This document shows, piece after piece, positions 45,268 to 54,095 of a DNA stretch of 64,000 bases (positions within the stretch are counted from its first letter, which is position 1; each line of letters starts with the position of its first letter). Where the stretch lies: NCBI RefSeq assembly GCF_900169175.1, contig NZ_FXZM01000010.1, positions 1-64,000 of the forward strand, read 5' to 3'. Both the position numbers and the translations under genes were made by a program. The DNA is from Brevibacterium jeotgali (GTDB lineage: Bacteria; Actinomycetota; Actinomycetes; Actinomycetales; Brevibacteriaceae). The notes beneath the pieces were generated by a model that worked only from the letters and a program-made list of their open reading frames with translations, made no database searches and was not told the DNA's origin.

Positions 45268-46584
45268 ATGAAACCCGTCGATCGCGAGATCCTCCGCCTG
45301 GCCGTGCCCGCGCTGGGCGCACTGATCGCCGAACCCCTCTTCCTCCTGGCGGACACCGCGATGGTCGGTCATCTGGGGGCGCCTCAACTGGGCGGACTCG
45401 CGATCGCATCGACCGTGCTGCAGACGGTGCTCGGACTCATGATCTTCCTCGCCTACGCCACCACTCCTCGTGTCGCCAAGCGCATGGGCACGGGCGACAT
45501 CCGGGGAGCGGTGAGCGCGGGATTCGACGGGATGTGGCTGTCCGTCGTGATGTCCGCGCTCCTCCTGCTGGCTGGGCTGCCGCTGCTGGGGCCGGTCGTC
45601 GGAGCCTTCGGGCCCGCGCCCCAGGTCGAATCCGCGGCCCTCACGTATCTCACCATCTCCTGGTGGGGTCTGCCGTTCATGCTGCTCGTCGTCGCGGGCA
45701 CAGGTCTGCTGCGCGGGCTGCAGGACACGACGACGCCGCTCTGGGTCGCCGGCGGCGGGTTCGGGGCGAACATCGTCCTCAACGCGATCCTCATCTACGG
45801 GCTGGACCTCGGGATCGCGGGGTCCGCGGTCGGCAGCGTGATCGCTCAGGCGGCCATGGCGGTCGTCATCCTGTGCATCGCATTCCGTGCGGCCGCACGA
45901 CACGGAGCCAGTCTCTGGCCCCAGTGGTCGGGTGTGTGGTCGTCTGCCAGGACGTCGGGGTGGCTGGTGGTCCGCAGCGCGGCTCTGCGTGCGGCACTCA
46001 TCCTCCTCGTGTTCGAGGCCACCGGGCTGGGCACCCAGCAGCTGGCGGCGGTCCAGGTCGTCCAGACGCTCTTCTTCGCGGTGGCGCTCGCACTCGACGC
46101 ACTGGCGATCGCCGGTCAGGCGCTCATCGCTCTGCGACTGGGCGCTGAGGACGTGCCGGGAGTGCAGAGGATCACGGCGCGCCTGGTGCGCTGGGGCGTC
46201 GGGTTCGGCATCGTCTGCGCACTCCTCATCGCAGCGGGCGCCGCGTGGATCCCCTTCGCGTTCACGGGGGACCCGGCTGTGCGCTCGCTCCTCACGTCTC
46301 TTCTGCTCGTGTTCGCGGTGAGCCTCCCGCTGGCAGGAATCGTGTTCGTGCTGGATGGAGTGCTGCTGGGCGCAGAGGACGCACAGTACCTCGCGCTCGC
46401 CCAGGTCGTGTCCTTCGCGGTGTTCGCCGTGATCCTGTACGGAGCCATGGCGGTATGGCCCAACGCGCTCACGGCGTGGGCCGCATTCGTCCTGGGATTC
46501 CTGGGCGCTCGCGGAGTCACGCTCGGAGCCCGCGCTCGCGGACGCGCGTGGATCGACCGAGCGCTCGCCCGCGGTATCCGCTGA
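45268..46584 (+). CDS. MATE family efflux transporter (DinF-like)
   Basis: A 438-residue, 12-helix multidrug and toxin extrusion protein. It opens MKPVDREILRLAVPALGALI and contains EPLFLLADTAMVGHLG and GLLRGLQDTTTPLW, which are typical of the DinF branch. Such proteins export cationic compounds by Na+ or H+ antiport. It is read from its own promoter and is followed by a separately promoted GNAT gene. Confidence 0.92.
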   Translation: MKPVDREILRLAVPALGALIAEPLFLLADTAMVGHLGAPQLGGLAIASTVLQTVLGLMIFLAYATTPRVAKRMGTGDIRGAVSAGFDGMWLSVVMSALLLLAGLPLLGPVVGAFGPAPQVESAALTYLTISWWGLPFMLLVVAGTGLLRGLQDTTTPLWVAGGGFGANIVLNAILIYGLDLGIAGSAVGSVIAQAAMAVVILCIAFRAAARHGASLWPQWSGVWSSARTSGWLVVRSAALRAALILLVFEATGLGTQQLAAVQVVQTLFFAVALALDALAIAGQALIALRLGAEDVPGVQRITARLVRWGVGFGIVCALLIAAGAAWIPFAFTGDPAVRSLLTSLLLVFAVSLPLAGIVFVLDGVLLGAEDAQYLALAQVVSFAVFAVILYGAMAVWPNALTAWAAFVLGFLGARGVTLGARARGRAWIDRALARGIR

Positions 46585-46623
46585 ACTCCCGCGCGGAGGT
46601 TCGCACTGCGGCCGGTGATCGGA

Positions 46624-46629
46624 CAGAAT
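46624..46629 (+). promoter_or_regulatory. Leaderless promoter -10 box (CAGAAT)
   Basis: CAGAAT lies exactly 6 nt before ATG 46636, with no ribosome site in between. Confidence 0.45.
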
Positions 46630-46635
46630 GTCGCT

Positions 46636-47124
46636 ATGAAGCTTGTACCCGTTCCCGATGCTGTGAGCGCGGAGGACATGCTCCGCCCCTTCCTCGCTCA
46701 GACCGTCAACTGGTCGATCGACTCTCCTCCGCTGTCCGATGCCCAGATCGCCGCTGACGACGTGCTGGCCGGCTACCTGGACGGCTGGGGGCGACCGGGC
46801 GACACCGGCGTCGTCATCCTCGACGAGGAGGAGCAGGCGGTGGGCGCCGCGTGGGTCCGACTGCCGCACGACGGCTGGCGCGGCCTGGGATGGGCCGGGG
46901 ATCAGATCCCGGAGCTCCGCATCGCGGTCGACCCGGCGGCGCAGGGCAACGGCTACGGAACACACCTCCTGCGCGCGGTTCTGGACCTCCTGCGCCTGTC
47001 CGGACGCGGTTCCGTGAGTCTTGCGGTGCACGAGCTGAATACGGCCGGCGAGTTCTTCGCGGCGAACGGATTCGTGATCGCGGGTCGCGAAGGCGGCGCG
47101 GACATCCTGCTGCGCAGCATCTGA
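46636..47124 (+). CDS. GNAT family N-acetyltransferase
   Basis: A 162-residue acetyltransferase. The acetyl-CoA motif is RIAVDPAAQGNGYGTHLL (Q-G-x-G-x-G), and the C-terminal AGEFFAANGFVIAGRE strand-helix is standard. The acceptor is unknown. I start at 46636 because a CAGAAT box is 6 nt upstream; an in-frame start at 46615 lies upstream of that box. It converges on the M1 peptidase gene with 9 bp between. Confidence 0.88.
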   Translation: MKLVPVPDAVSAEDMLRPFLAQTVNWSIDSPPLSDAQIAADDVLAGYLDGWGRPGDTGVVILDEEEQAVGAAWVRLPHDGWRGLGWAGDQIPELRIAVDPAAQGNGYGTHLLRAVLDLLRLSGRGSVSLAVHELNTAGEFFAANGFVIAGREGGADILLRSI

Positions 47125-47133
47125 CGATCCGGC

Positions 47134-48441
47134 TCAGGCGGCCTGGCCTGCCCGAGTCGGCAGCGCGGGGAGCTCCGCTCGTGCGAGCCACGGATCGAGC
47201 AGGGCGTGCGCATCGATGTCAGTGATCTCTGCGACGAGTGTGCAGAACCCCTCCGCATCCCCATGGCCGTGCCGGTTCCTGGCACACCACTCCTGGACGA
47301 TCCGCCGGAAGTCCTCGTCCCCCACGGTGCGCCGCAGGGCCTCGAGCGTGAGAGCGCCGCGCTTGTACACGCGATCGTCGAACATGTCCGGTCCACCCGG
47401 ATCGCCGACGATGATGTCCTGTGGGAGACCGACATGCTCCGCATGGACCTCGTCCGCGCAGTCCGCGATCGATCGTCTGTCCGTGGCCTGGGACCAGATC
47501 CATTCGGCGTAGCAGGCGAACCCCTCGTTCAGCCAGAGGTCGCGCCAGCGGCGGATCGACACGGAGTTGCCGAACCACTGATGCGACAGCTCATGGGCGA
47601 TCAGCCTCTCCGCTTCCCACGTGGGCAGCAGATGGTTGGCACCCAGGATGGAGAACGGCTGGGATTCGAGGGGGATCTCGAGGTCCTCCGGTGTGACGAC
47701 GATGCCGTAGGAGTCGAACGGATAGGGCCCGAACCAGTCCTCGAAGACCTCGAGCATCCGTCGCTGCTTCTCCAGGACGAGGGCTGCTGCGCGCCATGTG
47801 GAGGGAGGCGCCGCCAGCCACTGCGGAACGGTTCCGACACCCGGCAGGGAGTCGATGCGGTACCGACCGACCTGAACGCTCGCGAGGTAGGGGGCCAGGG
47901 GAGTGTCCGAGGTCCACTCCCAGCGGGTGCCGCGGGAGGCCCGGGTCTTCGAGGTGAGGCGCCCGTTGGCGATGACGGAGTAGTCCGCGTCGGTGAGCAC
48001 GCTGATGCGGTACGTCGCCTTGTGGGCCGGGTGATCGTTGACCGGATACCAGGTGGCGGAGCCGTTGGGCTGGCCCGCGACCAGTGATCCGTCCTCGAGC
48101 TCCTCCCAGCCGACGTCGCCCCACGTCCCCATCACCGGTTCGGGGGTGCCGGAATAGCGGATCTCCAGGAGGAGACCGTCGCCGCGCGTCGTCGCAGGCA
48201 GTGTGACGTCGACGTGGCGGCGGTGCTGGCGGAAGCGGACCCGCCGGCCGTCCACGCGGACGCGGTCGACGCCGAGCCCCACGAGGTCGACCTTCAGCGA
48301 ACCGATGTCTTCGAGCGCGCGGACGCTCAGGCGGGCCGTTCCATCCAGGCGATTGGGGCCCAGCCGGTAGTCGAGGTCGAGGTCGTAGTGCTCGACGGTG
48401 TAGTCGTCATGCCCGGATTCGGGGATGTAGGGATCACGCAC
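47134..48441 (-). CDS. M1 family zinc metallopeptidase
   Basis: A 435-residue gluzincin, half the length of PepN. The zinc site is complete: HELSH at 283-287 and Glu306 (HExxH-x18-E). The upstream substrate loop has PLESQPFS in place of GAMEN. There is no signal peptide, so it should be cytosolic. GTG 48441 is five bases after the stop of the Pls-like synthetase gene, with GAGGAGGA inside that gene, so the two are one operon. Epsilon-polylysine-degrading activity in Streptomyces albulus is a zinc aminopeptidase, which suggests this enzyme trims the product of the synthetase; that link is inference. Confidence 0.88.
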   Translation of the reverse strand: MRDPYIPESGHDDYTVEHYDLDLDYRLGPNRLDGTARLSVRALEDIGSLKVDLVGLGVDRVRVDGRRVRFRQHRRHVDVTLPATTRGDGLLLEIRYSGTPEPVMGTWGDVGWEELEDGSLVAGQPNGSATWYPVNDHPAHKATYRISVLTDADYSVIANGRLTSKTRASRGTRWEWTSDTPLAPYLASVQVGRYRIDSLPGVGTVPQWLAAPPSTWRAAALVLEKQRRMLEVFEDWFGPYPFDSYGIVVTPEDLEIPLESQPFSILGANHLLPTWEAERLIAHELSHQWFGNSVSIRRWRDLWLNEGFACYAEWIWSQATDRRSIADCADEVHAEHVGLPQDIIVGDPGGPDMFDDRVYKRGALTLEALRRTVGDEDFRRIVQEWCARNRHGHGDAEGFCTLVAEITDIDAHALLDPWLARAELPALPTRAGQAA

Positions 48442-48446
48442 GGACG

Positions 48447-51400
48447 TCAGTCCTCCTCGGCGGGGATGATGGGAGCATCGATCCAGGGTACGACCGGATT
48501 GCCCATGAAATACGCATTCGCCGGGACGAACTCCCCGCGCATCACGAGGCTCGCGGGTCCGACGGTGGCCGCGTCGCCGATCGTCGCGGCGGGCAGGATG
48601 ACGCTGTTGGGGCCGAGGGTGGCGCCGGGGTCGAGCGCGACGGTGTCGAGGCTCATGACGCGATCGTGGAACAGGTGCGTCTGGACGACGCAGCCCCGGT
48701 TGACCGTGGCGTTGTCGCCCAGGGAGACGAGGTCCGCCTCCGGCAGCCAGTACGTCTCGCACCACACGCCGTGCCCGATCTTCGCGCCCAGGCAGCGCAG
48801 ATACCAGACGAGGGCGGGTGTGCCGACCGCTGTGCGTGCGAACCAGGGTGCGGCGACGAGCTCCACGAACGTGTCCGCGAGCTCGCTGCGCCAGATGAAC
48901 GACGACCAGAGAGGATGCTCGGATCGGCGGATGCGTCCGACGCAGACCCATTTCGCCGCGACTGCGATACCGGCGGCGACCGCACCGGCGAGCATCATGA
49001 CGACGCCGGACAGGAGGAGCATGACGAGGGCGGCGGTGGTGTCCGCAAGAACGTGCGCGAGTGCCGTATGGAGTCCGATGAGCGCGCCGATGACGCCTGT
49101 GACGATGAGCGCCCCGGCGACGACGGACAGCAGACGCAGCGTCTCCCAGGCCCCTCTGGTCCGGCGCAGACGAGCCGATGGTCGGTACGTGAGCGCGGAG
49201 TCGGCCGCGACCTCCGAGCGGCGGAGCTCGACGGGTGGGGAGCCGATCCAGCTCGAGCCCTTCTTGGCCTTGGTGGGTGCAGCGGACAGCACGGCGACGA
49301 GCGCGTTCTTCGGCACGCGCCGTCCGGCGGCCGCCATCCCGGAATTGCCGAGGAACGCCCGTTTGCCCACCTTCGCCGGTCCGACCCGCATCCAGCCGTT
49401 GCCCAGCTCGTAGCTGGCGACCATCGTGTCGTCGGCGAGGAACGCGCCGTCGGCGATCGTCGTCATCGACGGCACCAGGAGGACGGTCGACACCTCGACG
49501 TCACGTCCCACCTTCGCCCCGAGCAGGCGCAGCCACACCGGGGTGAGGAGCCCCGCGTAGAGCGGGAAGAGGAGGTCGCGGGCCATGTCCATGATCCGCT
49601 CGGTCGCCCACACGCGATAGCCCGCGAAGGACCTCACCGGGACGACGTCCTCCTTCATCCCGATCGCGAGTGTGCGCACGGCCAGCACGATGAGCAGAGC
49701 CGTGCCGGCGAACCAGGTGAGGCCGAGGACGGGGGACCAGGCGAGGAGGACGAGTGGGGAGACGACGGCCTCGGGCCCGGACACGGCGACCATGAGCGCC
49801 ACCCCGGGAACGGCGGCGAGCACGGGGATGGCGGCGTGGAGGACGGAGCCGATCGCATAGAGCAGGAAGGGTGTGCGGCGGCGATGAGGAGGCGGTTCGG
49901 GGAAGTCGATCTGCGCCTTGCGGACGCGCATGGCAGGCGAACCGGAGTACACCTGCCCCCGGCGCAGCTTCCCGTGCACTGCGGAGCCGGGCTCGACGAA
50001 GGCCCCGGCTCCCACCCGCGACCCCGGCAGCAGCGTCGAGCGGGCGCCGACGACTGCGTACTCGCCCACGCGGATCGGGCCGATGTGGACGACGTCGCCG
50101 TCGACCCACCAGCCCTTGAAGTCGACCTCCGGTTCGATGGACGCACCCTCTGCGAGGGTGAGCATCCCGGTGACGGGCGGGACCGAATGCAGGTCGACGT
50201 TCGGGCCGATCCGGTTTCCCAAGAGGCGGCCGTACCACGTGACCCACGGCGCCGACGCGACGGAGACGGCTGACGCGAGGTCCGCTGCGTGCTCTGCGAG
50301 CCACAGGCGCAGGTGCACGGAGCCGGAGCGCGGGTACGTGCCGGGGGAGACTCCGCGCAGCAGCGCTCGGGCGACTGCCGCGGAGACGAGCATGCGGCCC
50401 CACGGGGTGACGAACACGCAGTAGAGCGCGACGACGAACCACCAGCTCACGGTCGGGACGTCCATCCCCGTCAGACCTGCGAGGTTCACGATGACCAGAG
50501 CGAGCACCGCCCACTTCATCGCGGCCAGCACGTGGACGGGCAGGCCGAGCAGGGTCTGGAGCGTCTGCATCGAGTACCGCGTGCGCGTGATCGTCCGCCG
50601 GGGGCGCGCGGGTGCCGCGTCGTCGGTGTCCGAGGCGACGTCGACGAGCGCACCGAAGCGGGGCACGGAGTACACGTCGCCGACGGTCACACCTGCGTGA
50701 CGCGTGCGCAGACGGGAGACCAGCTGTGCGGCTGCGAGGGAGCCGCCGCCGGAGTCGAAGAAGTCGGAGTCGAGGGTGGGAACGGTTCCCAGGACCGCCT
50801 CCCACTGGTCCGCGAACCAGTGTGCGGACTCGGGCAGATCGTCGCGGTCGCCGCCAGCGGGCTCTTCGCCCGGCAGGGGCCAGGGCAGTGCACTGCGGTC
50901 GACCTTGCCGGAGGTCTTCGTGGGCAGGTCGTCGACGAGGACCAGTCGGGGCACCAGCGCCGGGGGCAGCTCCTGCCGCAGCAGCGCGGTCCACGCCTCC
51001 CGCTGGTCGTCGCCGGGGATCTCCGGGGCGAGGTACCCGATGAGCAGCTGCATGCCGCCGGCCGACTCCTTCACGGCGGCGGCTCCTCCCGCGATCCCGG
51101 GCAGCGCTTGGAGTGAGGCATCGACCTCGCCCAGTTCGATGCGGCGACCGCCCAGCTTCACCTGTTCATCCGCGCGGCCCACGAAGACGAGGCCCTCCGG
51201 ATCCATGACGACGAGGTCTCCGGAGCGGTACGCACGGTCCCAGCCCAAGGTCGGCATGGGCGCGTACTTCTCCGCGTCCTTGGCTGGGTCGAGGTAGCGG
51301 GCCAGGCCGACGCCGCCGATGATGAGCTCACCGGTGGCCCCATCGGCGACAGGGACGCCGGTCGCCGGGTCGACGACCGCCATGTCCCAGCCGTCCAGCG

Positions 51401-52379
51401 GCAGCCCGATGCGGACGGGGTCCGCACCGTCGAGCGGTGCGGCGCAGGTGACGACCGTGGCCTCGGTCGGGCCGTAGGTGTTCCAGACCTCGCGATCCTC
51501 GTCGGAGAGGCGGGCCGCCAGCTCAGGAGGACACGCTTCGCCGCCGAAGATGAGGAGTCGGACGTTCGTGAGGGTCTCCGCAGGCCACAGCGAGGCGAGG
51601 GTCGGGACGGTGGAGACGACGGTGATGCCGCGATTAGCGAGCCACGGGCCCAGGTCCATGCCCGACTTCACGAGTGACCGGGGCGCGGGCACCAGGCACG
51701 CACCGGACCTCCACGCGAGCCACATCTCCTCGCAGCTCGCGTCGAACGCCACGGACAGGCCGGCGAGCACGCGGTCGCCCGGTCGCAGGGGCTCTCCGCT
51801 GCAGAAGATCCTCGCCTCGGCGTCGACGAAGGCCGCTGCGGAGCGGTGCGAGACCGCCACGCCCTTCGGAGTGCCGGTGGAGCCCGAGGTGAAGATCACC
51901 CAGCAGTCATCGGTCGGCTCCGGTGCCCGGAGCGGGGGGACCTGCTCGGGGGTGCGGCCGTGTCGGACGTCGATCGTGAACCCGTCGGTGACCACCGCGG
52001 CGCACTTCGCCTCGGAGAAGACGGTGCGCGCCCTCTCATCCGGATCGTCCACGTCGACGGGGACGTAGGCGCCTCCGACCATGAGCACGCCGAGGATCGC
52101 CGTGTAGAGATCAGCCGTTCCGGACGTGACGCGCACGCCCACGGTGTCGCCCGGCCCCACCCCGGCGTCCGCCAGGGCGAGCGCGCGGTCCCGCATCGCG
52201 GCGAGGAGCTCCCGGTAGCGCAGAACCGTCGTCCCGTCGTCGATCGCGGGGGAGTCCGGGTGCTCGGCAGCGGTCTCCACGATCAGATCGATGAGTGTGC
52301 GGGGCGGCGGCGCCAGGTCGCTGGCGGGGAACTGCGGTGTGTGGATCTCCGTCGGAGACTCGTGGGAGCCGTGGATCAC
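48447..52379 (-). CDS. Pls/PosA family membrane NRPS (epsilon-polylysine synthetase-like)
   Basis: A 1310-residue single-module synthetase; S. albulus Pls is 1319. The adenylation domain (about 20-505) has IFTSGSTGTPKG, FDASCEEMWLAW with the amino-group-binding Asp213, NTYGPTEATV, YRSGDLV and PTKTSGKVDRSALP. The carrier domain has Ser547 in FDSGGGSLAA. No condensation domain follows; instead there are about six membrane helices in three pairs alternating with left-handed beta-helix acyltransferase-like domains (IGPIRVGEYAVVGARSTLLP, VGKRAFLGNSGM). This is the Pls architecture, which polymerises an amino acid through isopeptide bonds. GTG 52379 is chosen because AGGAG is 10 nt upstream. The amino acid used is not deducible by eye. 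Confidence 0.9.
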   Translation of the reverse strand: MIHGSHESPTEIHTPQFPASDLAPPPRTLIDLIVETAAEHPDSPAIDDGTTVLRYRELLAAMRDRALALADAGVGPGDTVGVRVTSGTADLYTAILGVLMVGGAYVPVDVDDPDERARTVFSEAKCAAVVTDGFTIDVRHGRTPEQVPPLRAPEPTDDCWVIFTSGSTGTPKGVAVSHRSAAAFVDAEARIFCSGEPLRPGDRVLAGLSVAFDASCEEMWLAWRSGACLVPAPRSLVKSGMDLGPWLANRGITVVSTVPTLASLWPAETLTNVRLLIFGGEACPPELAARLSDEDREVWNTYGPTEATVVTCAAPLDGADPVRIGLPLDGWDMAVVDPATGVPVADGATGELIIGGVGLARYLDPAKDAEKYAPMPTLGWDRAYRSGDLVVMDPEGLVFVGRADEQVKLGGRRIELGEVDASLQALPGIAGGAAAVKESAGGMQLLIGYLAPEIPGDDQREAWTALLRQELPPALVPRLVLVDDLPTKTSGKVDRSALPWPLPGEEPAGGDRDDLPESAHWFADQWEAVLGTVPTLDSDFFDSGGGSLAAAQLVSRLRTRHAGVTVGDVYSVPRFGALVDVASDTDDAAPARPRRTITRTRYSMQTLQTLLGLPVHVLAAMKWAVLALVIVNLAGLTGMDVPTVSWWFVVALYCVFVTPWGRMLVSAAVARALLRGVSPGTYPRSGSVHLRLWLAEHAADLASAVSVASAPWVTWYGRLLGNRIGPNVDLHSVPPVTGMLTLAEGASIEPEVDFKGWWVDGDVVHIGPIRVGEYAVVGARSTLLPGSRVGAGAFVEPGSAVHGKLRRGQVYSGSPAMRVRKAQIDFPEPPPHRRRTPFLLYAIGSVLHAAIPVLAAVPGVALMVAVSGPEAVVSPLVLLAWSPVLGLTWFAGTALLIVLAVRTLAIGMKEDVVPVRSFAGYRVWATERIMDMARDLLFPLYAGLLTPVWLRLLGAKVGRDVEVSTVLLVPSMTTIADGAFLADDTMVASYELGNGWMRVGPAKVGKRAFLGNSGMAAAGRRVPKNALVAVLSAAPTKAKKGSSWIGSPPVELRRSEVAADSALTYRPSARLRRTRGAWETLRLLSVVAGALIVTGVIGALIGLHTALAHVLADTTAALVMLLLSGVVMMLAGAVAAGIAVAAKWVCVGRIRRSEHPLWSSFIWRSELADTFVELVAAPWFARTAVGTPALVWYLRCLGAKIGHGVWCETYWLPEADLVSLGDNATVNRGCVVQTHLFHDRVMSLDTVALDPGATLGPNSVILPAATIGDAATVGPASLVMRGEFVPANAYFMGNPVVPWIDAPIIPAEED

Positions 52380-52416
52380 GTGTCGATGTCTCCTGCTTCG
52401 CGGGATGGACGCGACG

Positions 52417-52422
52417 ATGATA
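52417..52422 (-). promoter_or_regulatory. Possible -10 box of the Pls-M1 operon (TATCAT)
   Basis: TATCAT on the minus strand lies 37 nt upstream of GTG 52379 in the 127-bp divergent gap. No -35 consensus is visible. Confidence 0.35.
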
Positions 52423-52469
52423 GCCGCAGCAGGTGAACGGAGGGTGTCGCCTGTGCTGGAGCGCCGCCC

Positions 52470-52491
52470 GGTGTGAGCCCGGTGTGAGCCC
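52470..52491. repeat. Tandem 11-bp direct repeat in the divergent promoter
   Basis: GGTGTGAGCCC occurs twice back to back (52470-52480 and 52481-52491), ending 3 nt before the TACGAT -10 box of the thioesterase gene and lying upstream of the Pls operon start. Eleven bp is about one helical turn, so a regulator could bind both copies on one face. Confidence 0.7.
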
Positions 52492-52494
52492 GGA

Positions 52495-52500
52495 TACGAT
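52495..52500 (+). promoter_or_regulatory. Leaderless promoter -10 box (TACGAT)
   Basis: TACGAT lies 6 nt before ATG 52507, as at 285 and 30314. It directly follows the 11-bp repeats. Confidence 0.55.
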
Positions 52501-52506
52501 CGGCTC

Positions 52507-53337
52507 ATGACTCACTCTTTCGATGCTCTCATTGCTATGGAAGATCCGGCCGACGGTGCGCAGTCCACGTCCGGCGCAGGGCTCGGCGGTCCGCGGACGG
52601 TCACCGCGAGGACGCATCCTGCGTGGGCGAACATGGTGGGCCCCTACGGCGGGGCGACCGCGGCGCAGGCGCTCGCCGGCATCACCTCGGATCCCCGGGC
52701 GCAGGGTCGTCCCGCCGCGCTCACCGTCAACTTCGCGGCGCCGGTCGATGAGGGGACGATGGAGGTCGTCGTCGACCCCGTGCGGACGAATCGGTCGAAC
52801 CAGCACTGGACCGTGCGCATCGACCAGGAATCGGGCACGGTGCTCACCGGCACCGCGCTGCTCGCCCGGGGGCGCGAGACGTTCACCGATACGGAGCTGT
52901 CCGTCCCGGACGTCCCCGTGCCCGCGGACGTCGACATCACCCCCTACACGATGGCCCTGCCGTGGATGGAGAACTACGTCTTCCGCATCGTGTCCGGCCC
53001 TCCGACCGCGGCCTCCGCATCATCGGAGACCGTCATGTGGGTGTCGCAGGCGCAGCGGCGCCCGTGGGACCACGTGTCCCTCGCGGCGGCCTGCGACGTG
53101 TTCTTCCCGCGGATCTTCGCCCGAACGGGCACACCCTCGCCGGCGGGGACCGTCAGCTACACCGTGTACTTCCACACCGCACCCGAGGCCCTGGCCGCCC
53201 AGGGTGAGCACCTCCTGTGCCGGGCCGCGGCCTCGCGCTTCCACGAGGGCCACTTCGACCAGATCGGCCACGTGTGGGGCGAGGACGGTGAGCTGCTCGC
53301 GACGACGACGCAGCTCGTGTACTTCAAGGGCGTGTGA
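52507..53337 (+). CDS. Acyl-CoA thioesterase, double hotdog family
   Basis: A 276-residue thioesterase of the TesB/4HBT_3 type. The first hotdog holds VGPYGGATAAQALAGI; VNFAAPVDEG and LTVNF strands follow; the second domain includes YTVYFHTAPEAL and ends DGELLATTTQLVYFK, the classical closing strand. It hydrolyses an acyl-CoA to the free acid and CoA. ATG 52507 is leaderless by the -10 spacing. It is divergent from the Pls operon and 60 bp upstream of alkB. Confidence 0.88.
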   Translation: MTHSFDALIAMEDPADGAQSTSGAGLGGPRTVTARTHPAWANMVGPYGGATAAQALAGITSDPRAQGRPAALTVNFAAPVDEGTMEVVVDPVRTNRSNQHWTVRIDQESGTVLTGTALLARGRETFTDTELSVPDVPVPADVDITPYTMALPWMENYVFRIVSGPPTAASASSETVMWVSQAQRRPWDHVSLAAACDVFFPRIFARTGTPSPAGTVSYTVYFHTAPEALAAQGEHLLCRAAASRFHEGHFDQIGHVWGEDGELLATTTQLVYFKGV

Positions 53338-53397
53338 GTCGGCGGTCGGACCGCGGCAGCGCTGCGACCACGGTGACGAGGAGCGAGAGGAGGGGCG

Positions 53398-54093
53398 ATG
53401 GACGCCCTGTTCGGAGATGATCTGCTGAAGCGTCCCCGCCGTGAGGTGGCTCCGGGCGCCGTCTGGGTCCCCGGGTTCCTCAGTCCGCCGCAGCAGGCAT
53501 GGCTCGTCGCTCGCTTCCACGAGTGGGCGGCGGGGCCGGTGCCTCCGCGCTCGGCCACGGTCCGGGGGCATGAGATGAGTGTGGAGACCGTGTGCCTGGG
53601 GTGGCACTGGCGCCCCTACGCGTACTCGCGGGATGCTGTGGATGTGAACGGCAACGACGTCCTCGACATGCCGGACTGGATGATCCGTCTGGGACGCAGC
53701 GCGATCGACGCGGCGTACGGAGAGCAGGCGAGGACGTCGGCCGAGTCCCTCCACCTCGAGGGGGGCTACACACCGGACACCGCGCTCGTGAACTTCTACG
53801 ATGATGCGGCGCGGATGGGGATGCACCAGGACCGGGACGAGAGGTCTCCGGCACCGGTCGTGTCCCTGTCGATCGGGGACTCCTGCACCTTCCGGTTCGG
53901 CAATACCGAGACGCGCACGAAGCCGTACGAGGACATCCTCCTGGAGTCCGGCGACCTGTTCGTCTTCGGGGGCCCCTCACGGATGGCCTATCACGCGGTC
54001 CCCACCATCCACCCCGGCACGGCACGAGCGGAGACCGGGCTGGAATCGGGCCGCATCAACATCACCCTGCGGGAGACGGGGCTGGAAGGATGA
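53398..54093 (+). CDS. alkB: AlkB family alkylated-DNA dioxygenase
   Basis: A 231-residue Fe(II)/2-oxoglutarate enzyme that removes methyl groups from 1-methyladenine and 3-methylcytosine. The iron ligands are His143, Asp145 and His199; Arg219 and Arg225 form the R-x5-R 2-oxoglutarate/substrate site in the C-terminal RINITLRETG. GAGAGGAGG precedes ATG 53398. It overlaps or abuts the 3-methyladenine glycosylase gene, so the pair forms an alkylation repair unit. No Ada regulator is nearby. Confidence 0.95.
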   Translation: MDALFGDDLLKRPRREVAPGAVWVPGFLSPPQQAWLVARFHEWAAGPVPPRSATVRGHEMSVETVCLGWHWRPYAYSRDAVDVNGNDVLDMPDWMIRLGRSAIDAAYGEQARTSAESLHLEGGYTPDTALVNFYDDAARMGMHQDRDERSPAPVVSLSIGDSCTFRFGNTETRTKPYEDILLESGDLFVFGGPSRMAYHAVPTIHPGTARAETGLESGRINITLRETGLEG

Positions 54094-54095
54094 CG

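Noticed and set aside
48447..52379. Reading the large synthetase as an ordinary peptide NRPS or siderophore enzyme
   Set aside because: There is one A-T module with no condensation, thioesterase or reductase domain, and six membrane helices follow, which fits Pls/PosA only.
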